This document shows positions 9,249-18,472 of a DNA stretch of 64,000 nt, piece by piece. Both the position numbers and the translations under genes were made by a program. Below the pieces are notes generated by a model. It ran no database searches, had not been told where the DNA came from, and saw only the letters and a list, made by a program, of their open reading frames with translations. The stretch lies in assembly GCA_019058445.1 (NCBI GenBank), contig JAHPZA010000008.1, forward strand, positions 1-64,000. Direction: 5' to 3'. Origin of the DNA: Promethearchaeota archaeon. Its GTDB lineage: Archaea; Asgardarchaeota; Lokiarchaeia; Sigyniarchaeales; SOKP01. Each line of letters opens with the position of its first letter. The stretch's first letter is position 1.

Positions 9249-9300
9249 GATAGTTTTATCACTAATTTATATTAATAATAAGTATTGATAATTTTAAAAT

Positions 9301-9336
9301 ATTTTCAAAAAAAGTAATATTTTCAAAAAAAGTAAT
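9301..9336. repeat. Tandem 18-bp repeat, two exact copies
   Basis: The unit ATTTTCAAAAAAAGTAAT occurs twice without a spacer (9301-9318 and 9319-9336), directly before the ABC operon's BRE/TATA elements. It may be a paired regulator-binding site or a simple slippage duplication. Confidence 0.55.
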
Positions 9337-9340
9337 ATTA

Positions 9341-9362
9341 AAAAAGGAAATTATATATAATC
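9341..9362 (+). promoter_or_regulatory. BRE/TATA promoter of the ABC operon
   Basis: A purine-rich AAAAAGGAAA is followed by TTATATATAA (9351-9360). The ATG at 9388 is about 28 nt after the TATA box and has no ribosome binding site, so the mRNA is probably leaderless or nearly so. Confidence 0.55.
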
Positions 9363-9387
9363 TATCTATAAAAATTCAAAAAAAAAA

Positions 9388-10326
9388 ATGCAAAATATTT
9401 TAGTTATTCGGAACTTGGTCAAAAAATATGGATCCTTTCCTGCTCTTGATAGTTTTTCTTGCGATATTGCCAAAGGTGTTACTGGTTTATTAGGTCCTAA
9501 TGGTGCAGGGAAAACTACCTTAATTCGAGCATTTCTCGGAATTCATCCATTCGAGAGTGGTTCAATCAAATTTCTTGACTATGAACTTCCTAAGGACTTG
9601 TTAGCCGTAAAAGATAAAATTGGGTATCAACCAGAGGTTGATACTAAGATTCTAAAAACTTCTGCGATGCGTTATGTTACTCATATGGGAACAATGGCTG
9701 GTTTATCCCGAAATACTGCAAAACAAAGAGCTTTTGATACTCTACATTATGTTGGATTAGGTGAGGCACGATATAGAGATATGAATACGTTCTCCCAGGG
9801 AATGATGCAGAAAGTAAAACTTGCAACAGCTTTAGTCCATGATCCCTTACTATTACTCTTAGATGAGCCCACAGCTGGTTGTGACCCAGATTCTCATGAA
9901 CAAATTCTTGAACTGATTTCAGATCTTGGGAATAGTCATCACAAAAATATCATAATTTCGACTCATTTATTACCAGATATTGAAAGAACTGCAAGTCATG
10001 TTGTCTTAATGAATCGAGGAAAAAAAGTGATACAAGGAGATTTAAACAATATACTACGACAAGATGATAAAATAATTAACTTGCAGGTTCGTGTAGACGG
10101 GGATCATAATAAATTTGCTCAGCTATTACAAAATAATGGATTTGAGGTAACAAATGCTACCGAGATTATATCCTTTAATATTGAACGAGATGATGATAAA
10201 AAATACCTATCAATTTTTAAAATCGCTCGAAATAATGGAATGAATATCAGAATGATGACTACTTATCGCCAGTCTTTGGAAGATGTATTTCTAAATGAAA
10301 TTGCAAAAAATAAGTTGGAGAACTAA
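9388..10326 (+). CDS. ABC transporter ATP-binding protein 1
   Basis: ATPase subunit of an ABC-2 type transporter. Walker A is GPNGAGKTT (about residues 36-44), the Q-loop lies in GYQPEVD, the signature is the variant FSQGMMQK, Walker B is LLLLLDEPTAG and the H-loop is ISTHLL. The C-terminal extension (about residue 215 on) is typical of drug/lipid exporter-type ATPases. It opens a four-gene operon whose order is ATPase, permease, ATPase, permease. The next gene begins 2 nt after its stop. The substrate is not deducible. Confidence 0.93.
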   Translation: MQNILVIRNLVKKYGSFPALDSFSCDIAKGVTGLLGPNGAGKTTLIRAFLGIHPFESGSIKFLDYELPKDLLAVKDKIGYQPEVDTKILKTSAMRYVTHMGTMAGLSRNTAKQRAFDTLHYVGLGEARYRDMNTFSQGMMQKVKLATALVHDPLLLLLDEPTAGCDPDSHEQILELISDLGNSHHKNIIISTHLLPDIERTASHVVLMNRGKKVIQGDLNNILRQDDKIINLQVRVDGDHNKFAQLLQNNGFEVTNATEIISFNIERDDDKKYLSIFKIARNNGMNIRMMTTYRQSLEDVFLNEIAKNKLEN

Positions 10327-10328
10327 AA

Positions 10329-11330
10329 ATGACAGAAGACCAGATGAATGCAAATTCAACCGATTATCTACAGAAATTTACTTATCGTTTATATGATGGT
10401 AAATTTCAACCTAGATGGATGCGAGTTTTATATTTAATCCGTTTTGAATTGATATCAACTTGGCGTAAAAGTAAGTTTGCTAAATATTTGATGATTATAA
10501 TCCTTGTATTTAGTTTTTTTTCAATATTGGGCGCCGCAATGTTAAAAGATATAGAGCCTGACGAGGGAGAAGGAAAAGTATCAGTAAGGGATGCGTTAAA
10601 CGAATCCATTGCAAGCTATTTCGCATTTAACCTTTCCTTTATTCTCTCTAATTCTGATGGTATTTCGTATGGCTTAGGTAGGGGATTAGCCATGTTGTTG
10701 TTTATTGTCATAGGACTTGCAGGTTCTGGATTTTTTGCCGATGATAAACAAGGGAAAGTAATTGAAATCTATTTATCTAGATTAGAAAAAAGAGAATACC
10801 TCACTGGAAAGGTTGGAGCAATTGTGATTTATATTAACATATTTGTCCTTCTCCCATTAATTATAACTGGGGTTCTCTTCGTGCAATCATTGGAAAAAGA
10901 TCACGAAAAATTTTTAGATTTTTATATGGGTATTATTATATATTCGGTATTGTGTTCTATAATACTTGGTTTATTTATTCTCGTTCTATCGATTTTTGTT
11001 GAAAAAAGATCCTACGCTAGTCTAATATTTTTCTTGGTTTTTCTTTTTGGTACAATCATAGGTCAGGCGATAACTTATGATAACTTGGATAACGAGTTTT
11101 TTTTACTAGTCTCTCCAACAAATTTCTTGGTCTTATTAGCCTATGTTTGTTTAGGTGATTATGATTTAGGTGTATGGGATGCGAAAAAAGAAAAATATGT
11201 TGAACTCAATCTTGATAATAGTGTAGGTCTCGAATATTGGCATGTGTTTCTTCAAGCATTCCTGTTAATTATAGTTTTTAGTTTACTTTTAGCCTATAAA
11301 ATATGGAAAACAACAACAGAGGAATTATAA
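10329..11330 (+). CDS. ABC-2 type permease 1
   Basis: Membrane subunit with an N-terminal elbow helix (RFELISTWRKSKFAKYL) and about six membrane spans: near residues 50-68, 115-137, 165-188, 203-227, 233-252 and 305-328. An acidic loop (DIEPDEGEGK, about residues 70-85) is extracellular by the positive-inside pattern. It belongs to the ABC-2 permease superfamily and is expected to dimerise or pair with the second permease at 12314. Spacing of 2 nt from the first ATPase and direct abutment on the second ATPase gene show tight operon organisation. Confidence 0.85.
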   Translation: MTEDQMNANSTDYLQKFTYRLYDGKFQPRWMRVLYLIRFELISTWRKSKFAKYLMIIILVFSFFSILGAAMLKDIEPDEGEGKVSVRDALNESIASYFAFNLSFILSNSDGISYGLGRGLAMLLFIVIGLAGSGFFADDKQGKVIEIYLSRLEKREYLTGKVGAIVIYINIFVLLPLIITGVLFVQSLEKDHEKFLDFYMGIIIYSVLCSIILGLFILVLSIFVEKRSYASLIFFLVFLFGTIIGQAITYDNLDNEFFLLVSPTNFLVLLAYVCLGDYDLGVWDAKKEKYVELNLDNSVGLEYWHVFLQAFLLIIVFSLLLAYKIWKTTTEEL

Positions 11331-12302
11331 ATGAGTAAAGCTTTAAATAATTTCGAAATCATTGCAAAAGTTGACAATGTAACAAAATCATTTGGGGAAG
11401 TTGTAGCTGTTAGCGACGCTTCATTTTCTATTGAAAAGGGAAAAATAACGGGCTTCCTTGGACCAAACGGTGCGGGAAAAACAACTTCAATTAAAATGAT
11501 ATTGGGATTAATCAGACCACAAAAAGGAAGAATTAGTTTATTTGGTAAAAATCCCTTTTATAATTCTAGAATAAAACAACTTATAGGATATATTCCTGAA
11601 GTAGAGGCTTTTCCCAAATGGATGAAAGCTCGAGATTATTTTTATTGGCTTGGACGTTTTCAGCTTACAAAAAAGGAGGCAATCCAACGGACAGATGAGG
11701 TTTTAGAAGAAATTGGATTGTTAGATGTCTCACATAAACGTATCAGGAAGTTTAGCAAGGGAATGAAGCAACGAATGAAGATTGGTCAATCCTTACTTCA
11801 TAAACCGGCACTGATAATCGGAGATGAGCCTTTTAATGGTTTGGATCCAGTTGTAAGAAAAAAAATGTTTGACTTATTTAAGGACTACGCTCGAAAGTAT
11901 AATTCCACGTTCTTTATTTCATCACATATATTATTTGAAATAGAGAAAATTTCTGAGACAGTTATTTTAATGTACAAAGGGAGGACTATTGCTCAAGGTT
12001 CGCCAATTCGCATAAGAGAGATGATTGACGATCAACCGCACTCCATCCAAATTACGGTAAAAGATTCAAAAAAATTATCGACATTACTTATCAATAATGC
12101 GAACAAAGAGGTTGTTTCACAAATCAAATTTCAAAAAGATGTCCGCTCAAATGAAGATCAACTCGTAGTTCTTACAAACGAACCGCGAGAATTTTATAGC
12201 TTAGTAACGGATCTCGTCTGTGATCACGAGATTCCAATACTAGAGATAAAAGCTACCGATGAGGGGCTTCAGAATTTATATAAATCCTTAACAATAGGAT
12301 AA
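11331..12302 (+). CDS. ABC transporter ATP-binding protein 2
   Basis: Second ATPase of the same operon, clearly diverged from the first. Walker A is GPNGAGKTTS, the signature is FSKGMKQR, Walker B is LIIGDEPFNGLD (Gly precedes the Asp, and Phe replaces the usual Thr of DEPT), and the H-loop is SSHIL. The regulatory C-terminus extends from about residue 215. The start ATG directly follows the TAA of the permease. Two different ATPases with two different permeases suggest either one heteromeric exporter or two related ones expressed together. Confidence 0.92.
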   Translation: MSKALNNFEIIAKVDNVTKSFGEVVAVSDASFSIEKGKITGFLGPNGAGKTTSIKMILGLIRPQKGRISLFGKNPFYNSRIKQLIGYIPEVEAFPKWMKARDYFYWLGRFQLTKKEAIQRTDEVLEEIGLLDVSHKRIRKFSKGMKQRMKIGQSLLHKPALIIGDEPFNGLDPVVRKKMFDLFKDYARKYNSTFFISSHILFEIEKISETVILMYKGRTIAQGSPIRIREMIDDQPHSIQITVKDSKKLSTLLINNANKEVVSQIKFQKDVRSNEDQLVVLTNEPREFYSLVTDLVCDHEIPILEIKATDEGLQNLYKSLTIG

Positions 12303-12313
12303 AAGATGATGTT

Positions 12314-13168
12314 ATGACTAATAGAGAAGAAAAGATTAACTCAACTCAATATATTGAAGAAATAGTTCGCGCTGTAAGTATAAAAAAAATGATCTATGAT
12401 CAGCAAGAAAAATTGATCAATAGTGTTATAATTGGTTTCAAAACCTTCTTAAACAGTAAAAAATGGTTGATTTACCTCCTCTTAGCTTTCATGTGGATTC
12501 CCGTCATAATTATCGTTGAAGATTATGATTTACAAATCGAAAAACCAGATGAGGCATTTGTCGACGCTATGCTTGATGGATTATTTCCCACCATATTTAT
12601 ATTCGGCTGTTTATTGCTTAGCTTACCTCTAAGCGCCGATGAAATCTCGGATCATTCGATAGACCTTTACCTCGTAAGACCAATCAAACGTGAGGTCTAT
12701 TGGCTAAGTAGATGGATCGTTGTAAATGTGGTAGTTTATTGTGTTAATCTTATAATATATTTTTTCTACTATATCTTTGTTCACGCATTTGCAGAAGATG
12801 GGGTGTTTGCAGGTATAGAAAAGAATCTACCTGTGTTTGGAAAGGTTGCGATTATTCTACTTTTGGCCACTTTAATCTATTCGGGATGTTTTCTCCTGGT
12901 AGGAATGATTGGCAATCGAGGCCTGCTTCTAAGCTTCATGTTAGCGATATTTGAGGTATTTCTCATTGATTTCTTTTTCCTGGGCGATAGTCTTTATATC
13001 CCTCAAAACAATATTTATGAAATTGCAAATGACTTATTACCAGACCATGTTGATTTTGACACGCCAGATGATTTAGAATTACTGAATGCATGGATATATG
13101 TTATTATATTCCCAATTGTAGTATTCTTTGCAGGTGCTTTTTATCTTAGAATGCGAGAAATTAAATAA
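12314..13168 (+). CDS. ABC-2 type permease 2
   Basis: 284-residue membrane subunit with about six spans. An amphipathic N-terminal elbow (IIGFKTFLNSKKWLIYLL) leads into the first helix, and the last helix ends in AGAFYLRMREIK. A highly acidic segment (ANDLLPDHVDFDTPDDLELL) precedes the last span. The motif LPLSADEISDHSIDLYLVRP resembles the conserved LRPVSR-type loop of ABC-2 permeases. It is the last gene of the operon, 11 nt after the second ATPase; a 96-bp gap separates it from the following methyltransferase. Confidence 0.82.
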   Translation: MTNREEKINSTQYIEEIVRAVSIKKMIYDQQEKLINSVIIGFKTFLNSKKWLIYLLLAFMWIPVIIIVEDYDLQIEKPDEAFVDAMLDGLFPTIFIFGCLLLSLPLSADEISDHSIDLYLVRPIKREVYWLSRWIVVNVVVYCVNLIIYFFYYIFVHAFAEDGVFAGIEKNLPVFGKVAIILLLATLIYSGCFLLVGMIGNRGLLLSFMLAIFEVFLIDFFFLGDSLYIPQNNIYEIANDLLPDHVDFDTPDDLELLNAWIYVIIFPIVVFFAGAFYLRMREIK

Positions 13169-13264
13169 TTAAATTAATTATTTTAGTATACATTTACCCC
13201 TCTACCCTTTATATTTTTATATCAATCTTTATTATTTTAATGTTTTTTTTAAAAGTGAGTATAT

Positions 13265-14083
13265 TTGAATAAGAAATATTACGATGCAAACAAAGAACTC
13301 TGGGATGAGCTTGCTAGGTTACATTATAGTATGGAAAATGAGGATTATAGTGTAAAATCATTTTTAGAGGGACTAAGCACTTTAAAATCTTATGAATTGA
13401 AAGAAATGGGGAATGTGAAAGGTAAATCATTATTGCATTTGCAGTGTCATTTTGGTCTTGATACACTTTCTTGGGCAAGAGAAGGAGCTATAGTAACTGG
13501 TATTGATATTTCCAGTGAAGGAATTCGATTAGCAAAATTACTAGCTAATCAAGCTAAACTTGAAGCTCGTTTTATTAAATCGAATTTTTATAATTTGCCG
13601 AAAATTTTATCTGAGGAATTTGACATTGTATATACATCAATTGGAGTTCTCTGTTGGCTGAATGATCTGAATGAATGGGCAAAAATCATTACACATTTTA
13701 TAAAACCAGACGGATTCTTTTATATTGCCGAGATTCATCCATTTTCAATGATATTTGATAATGAAACTAAAGATATCAAAAATCTTCAAGTTTATCGCAA
13801 TTACTTCCACGATCCTAAACCAATGGAATTTTATGCCGACGGATCATATGCCTCAGATGAAATCAAATTTGAACCAAAAAAGGAATACGAATGGGCTCAC
13901 AGCATGTCAGATATAATTAATTCACTAATCGAAGCCGGTTTAAGAATTGAATTTCTAAATGAATACCCTTTTACAGTCTGGAAGCAATTCTCGTTTGTAG
14001 AACGGGAACCTGATGGATTTTTTCGATTAAGAAACCAAAAAGCTGAAATTCCTCTTTTGTTCACATTAAAGGCTGTAAAATAA
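13265..14083 (+). CDS. Class I SAM-dependent methyltransferase
   Basis: Rossmann-type methyltransferase. The SAM motif I region is GKSLLHLQCHFGLDTLSWA, with the acidic residue of motif II in VTGIDISSEG and motif IV near EEFDIVYTSIGVLCWL. The N-terminal signature KYYDANKELWDELARLHYS is shared with a group of small-molecule methyltransferases. The start is taken as TTG at 13265, because the next ATG would remove this conserved N-terminus and an upstream GTG frame hits a stop. The substrate is unknown. It is a single gene after the ABC operon. Confidence 0.85.
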   Translation: MNKKYYDANKELWDELARLHYSMENEDYSVKSFLEGLSTLKSYELKEMGNVKGKSLLHLQCHFGLDTLSWAREGAIVTGIDISSEGIRLAKLLANQAKLEARFIKSNFYNLPKILSEEFDIVYTSIGVLCWLNDLNEWAKIITHFIKPDGFFYIAEIHPFSMIFDNETKDIKNLQVYRNYFHDPKPMEFYADGSYASDEIKFEPKKEYEWAHSMSDIINSLIEAGLRIEFLNEYPFTVWKQFSFVEREPDGFFRLRNQKAEIPLLFTLKAVK

Positions 14084-14258
14084 TCTCTTGTAGTAGTATA
14101 GAACTTTCCGAAATAAATACTAGCATGACTTTTAATTTATAAATAAAAAGAAGATATTGGTCCAACTGATAAATATAACATTTAATTAACAAATATTTAT
14201 AAAATCGTACTCCTACTATTGTTTTTGAGACTATTTAAAATAGCAAGAGGTTTTTATT

Positions 14259-14978
14259 TTGGAGCCATTTGAAATATTCAACGGATTTAGTCAAATTATA
14301 TTTGTTGTAATTGTTTGGATCGTGGGTATTAAGATTGCATCAAAATATGTTAAATTGGAGGAAAAAAATTTACTCTTCGTTGGGATTGTATGGATTGGAT
14401 TATCAGAACCTTGGTTTGCCACTGTAGTAGCCTTCATGCTTGCATTTCTTTTCGGGATACCAACTACAGTTGAAGCATTCCTTTTAATTGGATTCGCATT
14501 TACGCCAGTCACCATGGTTCTTTGGGGGTACGTAATTACCGATTTTATCTATAAAGAGAAACAAAAAATAATTCTATTAATTGTTGGAATTTACGGACTA
14601 TTGTTTGAAATATTATTTCTATTTTTACTCTTTACCCAACCATCTTTACTTGCCGAAATGATATCTCCCTGGAGAATTGTTTATAAACCTCTCATACAAT
14701 TATGGATTATTTCGCTTTTAGTTTTATTTGCAATCACCAGCTCATTGTTTTGTCGAGAATCCTTAAGATCAGACAATCCAAAAATAAAATTAAGAGGAAA
14801 ATTCTTACTCTTAGCGTTTATTACTTACATTCTTGGGGGAATCCTCGAAACTTTCTATACTCCCTTTATATATATGATAATTATAAAGCGGGTAGTCACA
14901 ATTAGTGCTTCAATAGAGTTTTATTTTGGATTTATTTTACCTGAACGGGTTGAAAAATTATTCTTAAAAAAAGATTAA
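14259..14978 (+). CDS. Seven-helix membrane protein, paralogue of 58652-59362
   Basis: Integral membrane protein with about seven hydrophobic segments and few charged residues outside the loops. It aligns along its length with the gene at 58652-59362: shared landmarks are GIKIASKYVK/GLRIASKYFK, KQKIIL/RQKIIL, SDNPKIKLRGKFLL/SDSPEIKLKGKFLL and a terminal FYFGFILPE/FYFGWIMPE. The start is TTG at 14259, supported by AAGAGG 8 nt upstream. A TATA-like AATATTTATAAA lies near 14191. I do not recognise the family; a transport-accessory or sensory role is possible. Confidence 0.75.
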   Translation: MEPFEIFNGFSQIIFVVIVWIVGIKIASKYVKLEEKNLLFVGIVWIGLSEPWFATVVAFMLAFLFGIPTTVEAFLLIGFAFTPVTMVLWGYVITDFIYKEKQKIILLIVGIYGLLFEILFLFLLFTQPSLLAEMISPWRIVYKPLIQLWIISLLVLFAITSSLFCRESLRSDNPKIKLRGKFLLLAFITYILGGILETFYTPFIYMIIIKRVVTISASIEFYFGFILPERVEKLFLKKD

Positions 14979-15027
14979 ACCATCTAATTTAAAATAAAAA
15001 AATAATATTATCTTTATTTTTTAGTTA

Positions 15028-16446
15028 TTAATATTTAGGAATCATCTTAAGCGCTACATCCATAGCTTCGATAAACTTGTCATTATCTTCAGGAGTATGT
15101 TGCATACATGTGAATGCTCGGTTTCCGTACTTCGTAATCACTCCCTCAGACATCATAATAGTTGCTATATTATCAACTAGCTCTTTTCGCTTAATCGCTT
15201 TAGGAATGTTGTCCATGTCACGAATATCCATACATAACGGCGAGAAAGTCTCATAGTGAATGATTGATTTGTAGTTATAGGCAAAATATGGCCGATTATG
15301 GCTTTCAAAGAGACTATTTAATTTTTTTACTAGATCATCACCTGCTTTCCCGGCTTTCTCTATTACATTTTGTTCTTCAATAATTTTTATACCCCAATAC
15401 GTAGCGGCTACTGAAAGGGGATTTCCTCTTATAGTTCCACTGACAGACGCCTTTTTCCCTGAAACATCAATACCCCCCTCTACAACACCCATTACATCTG
15501 CTCTTCCTCCGATGGCTCCTGCGGATGGGTATCCTTGAGTAATAATCTTGCCAAATATGGTTAAATCTGGTTTAACATTATAATAGTTTTGAGCACCTCC
15601 AAGGTCTAACCTAAAGCCGGTAACCACCTCATCAAAAATATACAAGACATCGTATTGATCACATAATTCTCTCACTGTTTTATGAAATCCTGGTGGAATT
15701 GGAAGAGCTCCCGATTCTGCTCCTAAAGGTTCTACGATTACAGCCGCTACCCCACTTCTCTTTGCTGACCATTTTTTCAGATTTTCTTCTAATGCTTCAA
15801 GATCATTTGGTGGAAGTGATACTGTATCTTTATAACACCCTCGTGGGATCCCATCTGATTCCATAGCTCCGGAAAAGGGAATGTGTATATCGTAGTTTAG
15901 TTGGTCAGACCACCCATGGTAAGATCCTCCGAATTTAATAATTTTATCCTTACCCGTGAACACTCGAGCTATACGAAGAGCAGCCATATCTGCTTCTGTA
16001 CCTGATTGAAAATACATCATTCGTTCTATTGATGGGACATGTTTCTGAACCATTTTAATCGCTTTATTTTCCCACTCACAATTCCAATATAAATCTGGCG
16101 GAAGATCATTAAGCACTTTAATAATTTCCTCTCTAAAAAGTGGATAATTGTGCCCTAAAATACATGCTCCAGCACTCATCAAATAATCAATATACTCGTT
16201 ATTATCCACATCCCACATTCTCGTGCCAAGCGCACGTTTCATAGTAACTGCATATGGATCTTTAAGACACATCTGATGCTGAGTGCCTCCTGGGATTAAT
16301 GAACGTAATTCATCAGCCAACGGCTTTGATTTCGGTGATTTATCAGCAATTTTTTTACGTATTTTTGCCATATCTTCATCTGAAAAGCCTTTCACGGGAT
16401 TATCCCTTATAACTGCTATTCTTTTCTGAATTTCCTCAAATTCCAT
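15028..16446 (-). CDS. Class III aminotransferase (glutamate-1-semialdehyde aminomutase-like)
   Basis: PLP enzyme of aminotransferase class III, related to glutamate-1-semialdehyde 2,1-aminomutase. The PLP lysine is in TIFGKIITQGYPSAGAIGG, the PLP-ring aspartate in YIFDEVVTGFR, and the phosphate-binding segment in QSGTEADMAALRIAR. At 472 residues it is longer than haem-pathway GSA aminomutase (about 430), with an N-terminal extension of some 40 residues, and no other tetrapyrrole gene is near. It is therefore probably a catabolic transaminase. It stands head-to-head with the ThDP enzyme at 16629, sharing a 182-bp promoter region, so joint function is likely. Confidence 0.85.
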   Translation of the reverse strand: MEFEEIQKRIAVIRDNPVKGFSDEDMAKIRKKIADKSPKSKPLADELRSLIPGGTQHQMCLKDPYAVTMKRALGTRMWDVDNNEYIDYLMSAGACILGHNYPLFREEIIKVLNDLPPDLYWNCEWENKAIKMVQKHVPSIERMMYFQSGTEADMAALRIARVFTGKDKIIKFGGSYHGWSDQLNYDIHIPFSGAMESDGIPRGCYKDTVSLPPNDLEALEENLKKWSAKRSGVAAVIVEPLGAESGALPIPPGFHKTVRELCDQYDVLYIFDEVVTGFRLDLGGAQNYYNVKPDLTIFGKIITQGYPSAGAIGGRADVMGVVEGGIDVSGKKASVSGTIRGNPLSVAATYWGIKIIEEQNVIEKAGKAGDDLVKKLNSLFESHNRPYFAYNYKSIIHYETFSPLCMDIRDMDNIPKAIKRKELVDNIATIMMSEGVITKYGNRAFTCMQHTPEDNDKFIEAMDVALKMIPKY

Positions 16447-16628
16447 AATTTTTTCACTACCTAACTATCGTTTTTATTCAATTATGAAATAATAAAATGG
16501 TAGGATATTTAAAATTTTTAATCTAGATCTAACATTAAAAAATTTAATATAAAATAAAATAATAGGATCAAATATCCTAGAATTAATTAACATAATTTAG
16601 AGTAAAATAAATAAAAGGGAATAATAAA

Positions 16629-18335
16629 ATGCCGAGAGTAATAGATTTGGTCATTGACACGGTAATCGAAGCTGGAATAGATCATGCCTTTGGTTTACCG
16701 GGAGGAGTCACCCCTTTCTTACTACAAGCGTTTTATCAGCGAAAAGACGAGATTCGAACCATTATTGCTCGCCAAGAGGGAATGGCGGCAACAATGGCTG
16801 ATATGTATGGTAGATTAACAGGTAAACCAGGATTACTTATTGGACAAGGTATATGGATAGCAACAAATGGTGCATTTGGAATTGTAGAGTCCTTTTTAGG
16901 GGGAGTTCCGATGGTTATTATTACAGAAATATCTGATTTAGATAATTTAAGTCAACAAGCACCATATCAATGTGGATCAGGAGAATACGGAACAGTGAAT
17001 ATTCAAAATATATTTCGTTCCATGACTAAATATACAACTTATGCCACAACACCAGCCGAAGTTGTTTATGGTGTCCAATTGGCTATTAAACATGCGATTT
17101 CGGGAAGACCTGGTCCTGCGTGTGTGGTTACCAGATGGAGCTCTTTGGGGGGGAATATTGATGATCCAGCCACCTTATTACCGCCGCTTTATCCTGTAAC
17201 AGGATACCTGCGTGTGAGCCCTCCATGTATAAGTGATGTCGATGCTAAAAAAATAGCTAAAATGCTACTTGAAGCCAATAATCCTATTATGATTTGTGGA
17301 CGTGGTATACATGCTTCAAAGGCGTATCAAGAGGTTCAAGAATTAGCAGAAATTATTGGAATGCCCGTAACAACAAGTTATATGGGAAAAAGTAGTCTCC
17401 CTGATACACATGATCTTTCATTGGGAGTTATGGCATCGCGAGGTCAGAAATTAGCTTCAGATTTCATTAAAAGGTCAGACTTAATTTTGGCTGTAGGTAC
17501 TTGCTTAGCACCAGATAACACAAATAGTTGTAGTCCTGATTTGATCAATCCCAATAATCAAAAAATAATCCAAATTGATATCGATCCTCGCAATGCTGGA
17601 TGGACGTATCCTATCACGTTAGGGGTTACTTCTGATGCGAAATTAGCTTTACGAGCCATAATTGAATCAATTAAAATTATTGGTCCTCCCTCTGAAGTAC
17701 AAAAAACAATAGACGAAATTAAGTCAGAAAAACAAAATCCTGAAAATGAATTTTTCATTAGCAAATTTTATTTTTCAGACAAAGAACCAATTGAACCAGA
17801 ACGTGTTGTAAAAGAAATTAACGATTTATTTAGAGAAAACGATTTACTTGTGCTAGATGCTGGAAATAATCGAGTTTGGTTCACAAAATTATTTAAATCT
17901 AAGAAAGCCGGGCAAGTGATAGCACCAGGAGGAGCAGCAGGAATGGGATATTCCGCAGGTGCATCAATATCTGCAGCAATGCTCCATAAAGATGGAAAAG
18001 TAATACAAATAATAGGAGATGGTTCCTTATTAATGACTTTAGGAGCGATTGATATGGCTAGAGAATTTAACCTTCCTTTAGTTTATGTTGTACTAAATAA
18101 CTCAAGTCTGGGAAATGTACGTGATTTTCTTTCACGCAAAGGTCGTCCTTTAACACATTACCCCGAAACTAATTTTGCTGATATTGCGAAAGCCATGGGA
18201 ATTCAAGGAGTCAGGGTAGAAGGTGTAAGTGAAATCAAACCTGCTTTTGAAAAAGCTTTGAATAGTGAAGGGCCCATCTTATTAGATATAATTGTAAGTA
18301 AAGCTTCACATTTACGTATTAGAAGTTCCTTATAA
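16629..18335 (+). CDS. Thiamine-diphosphate enzyme (acetolactate synthase-like)
   Basis: Three-domain ThDP enzyme of the acetolactate synthase/decarboxylase superfamily. The catalytic glutamate is in IARQEGMAATMADMYGRLTG, the central domain begins about residue 200, and the ThDP/Mg motif is GDGSLLMTLGAIDMAREFN with the downstream Asn in VVLNNSSLGN. Its 568 residues fit. No acetolactate synthase small subunit is adjacent, so it may instead be a decarboxylase, oxalyl-CoA decarboxylase-like or sulfoacetaldehyde acetyltransferase-like enzyme. Divergent pairing with a class III aminotransferase suggests that a 2-oxoacid or aldehyde passes between them. Confidence 0.82.
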   Translation: MPRVIDLVIDTVIEAGIDHAFGLPGGVTPFLLQAFYQRKDEIRTIIARQEGMAATMADMYGRLTGKPGLLIGQGIWIATNGAFGIVESFLGGVPMVIITEISDLDNLSQQAPYQCGSGEYGTVNIQNIFRSMTKYTTYATTPAEVVYGVQLAIKHAISGRPGPACVVTRWSSLGGNIDDPATLLPPLYPVTGYLRVSPPCISDVDAKKIAKMLLEANNPIMICGRGIHASKAYQEVQELAEIIGMPVTTSYMGKSSLPDTHDLSLGVMASRGQKLASDFIKRSDLILAVGTCLAPDNTNSCSPDLINPNNQKIIQIDIDPRNAGWTYPITLGVTSDAKLALRAIIESIKIIGPPSEVQKTIDEIKSEKQNPENEFFISKFYFSDKEPIEPERVVKEINDLFRENDLLVLDAGNNRVWFTKLFKSKKAGQVIAPGGAAGMGYSAGASISAAMLHKDGKVIQIIGDGSLLMTLGAIDMAREFNLPLVYVVLNNSSLGNVRDFLSRKGRPLTHYPETNFADIAKAMGIQGVRVEGVSEIKPAFEKALNSEGPILLDIIVSKASHLRIRSSL

Positions 18336-18360
18336 CCCTACTATTTTTCTGATATAAAGT

Positions 18361-18389
18361 CCTTTTTTTTTTCCCTTTCTTTTTTTTCT
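18361..18389 (+). terminator. T-rich terminator
   Basis: Two long T-runs follow the ThDP enzyme gene and precede the MFS gene, consistent with oligo-U termination. Confidence 0.4.
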
Positions 18390-18472
18390 GAATCTATAAT
18401 TCAAAAACATAGATTTTAATAAAAGTTGAAGTAAGTAACTACATATAATTTAATAATAGAAATTAGAAAAAA

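Noticed and set aside
9301..9336. Short CRISPR-like array
   Set aside because: Only two units with no spacer between them and no cas genes; it is a simple tandem duplication.
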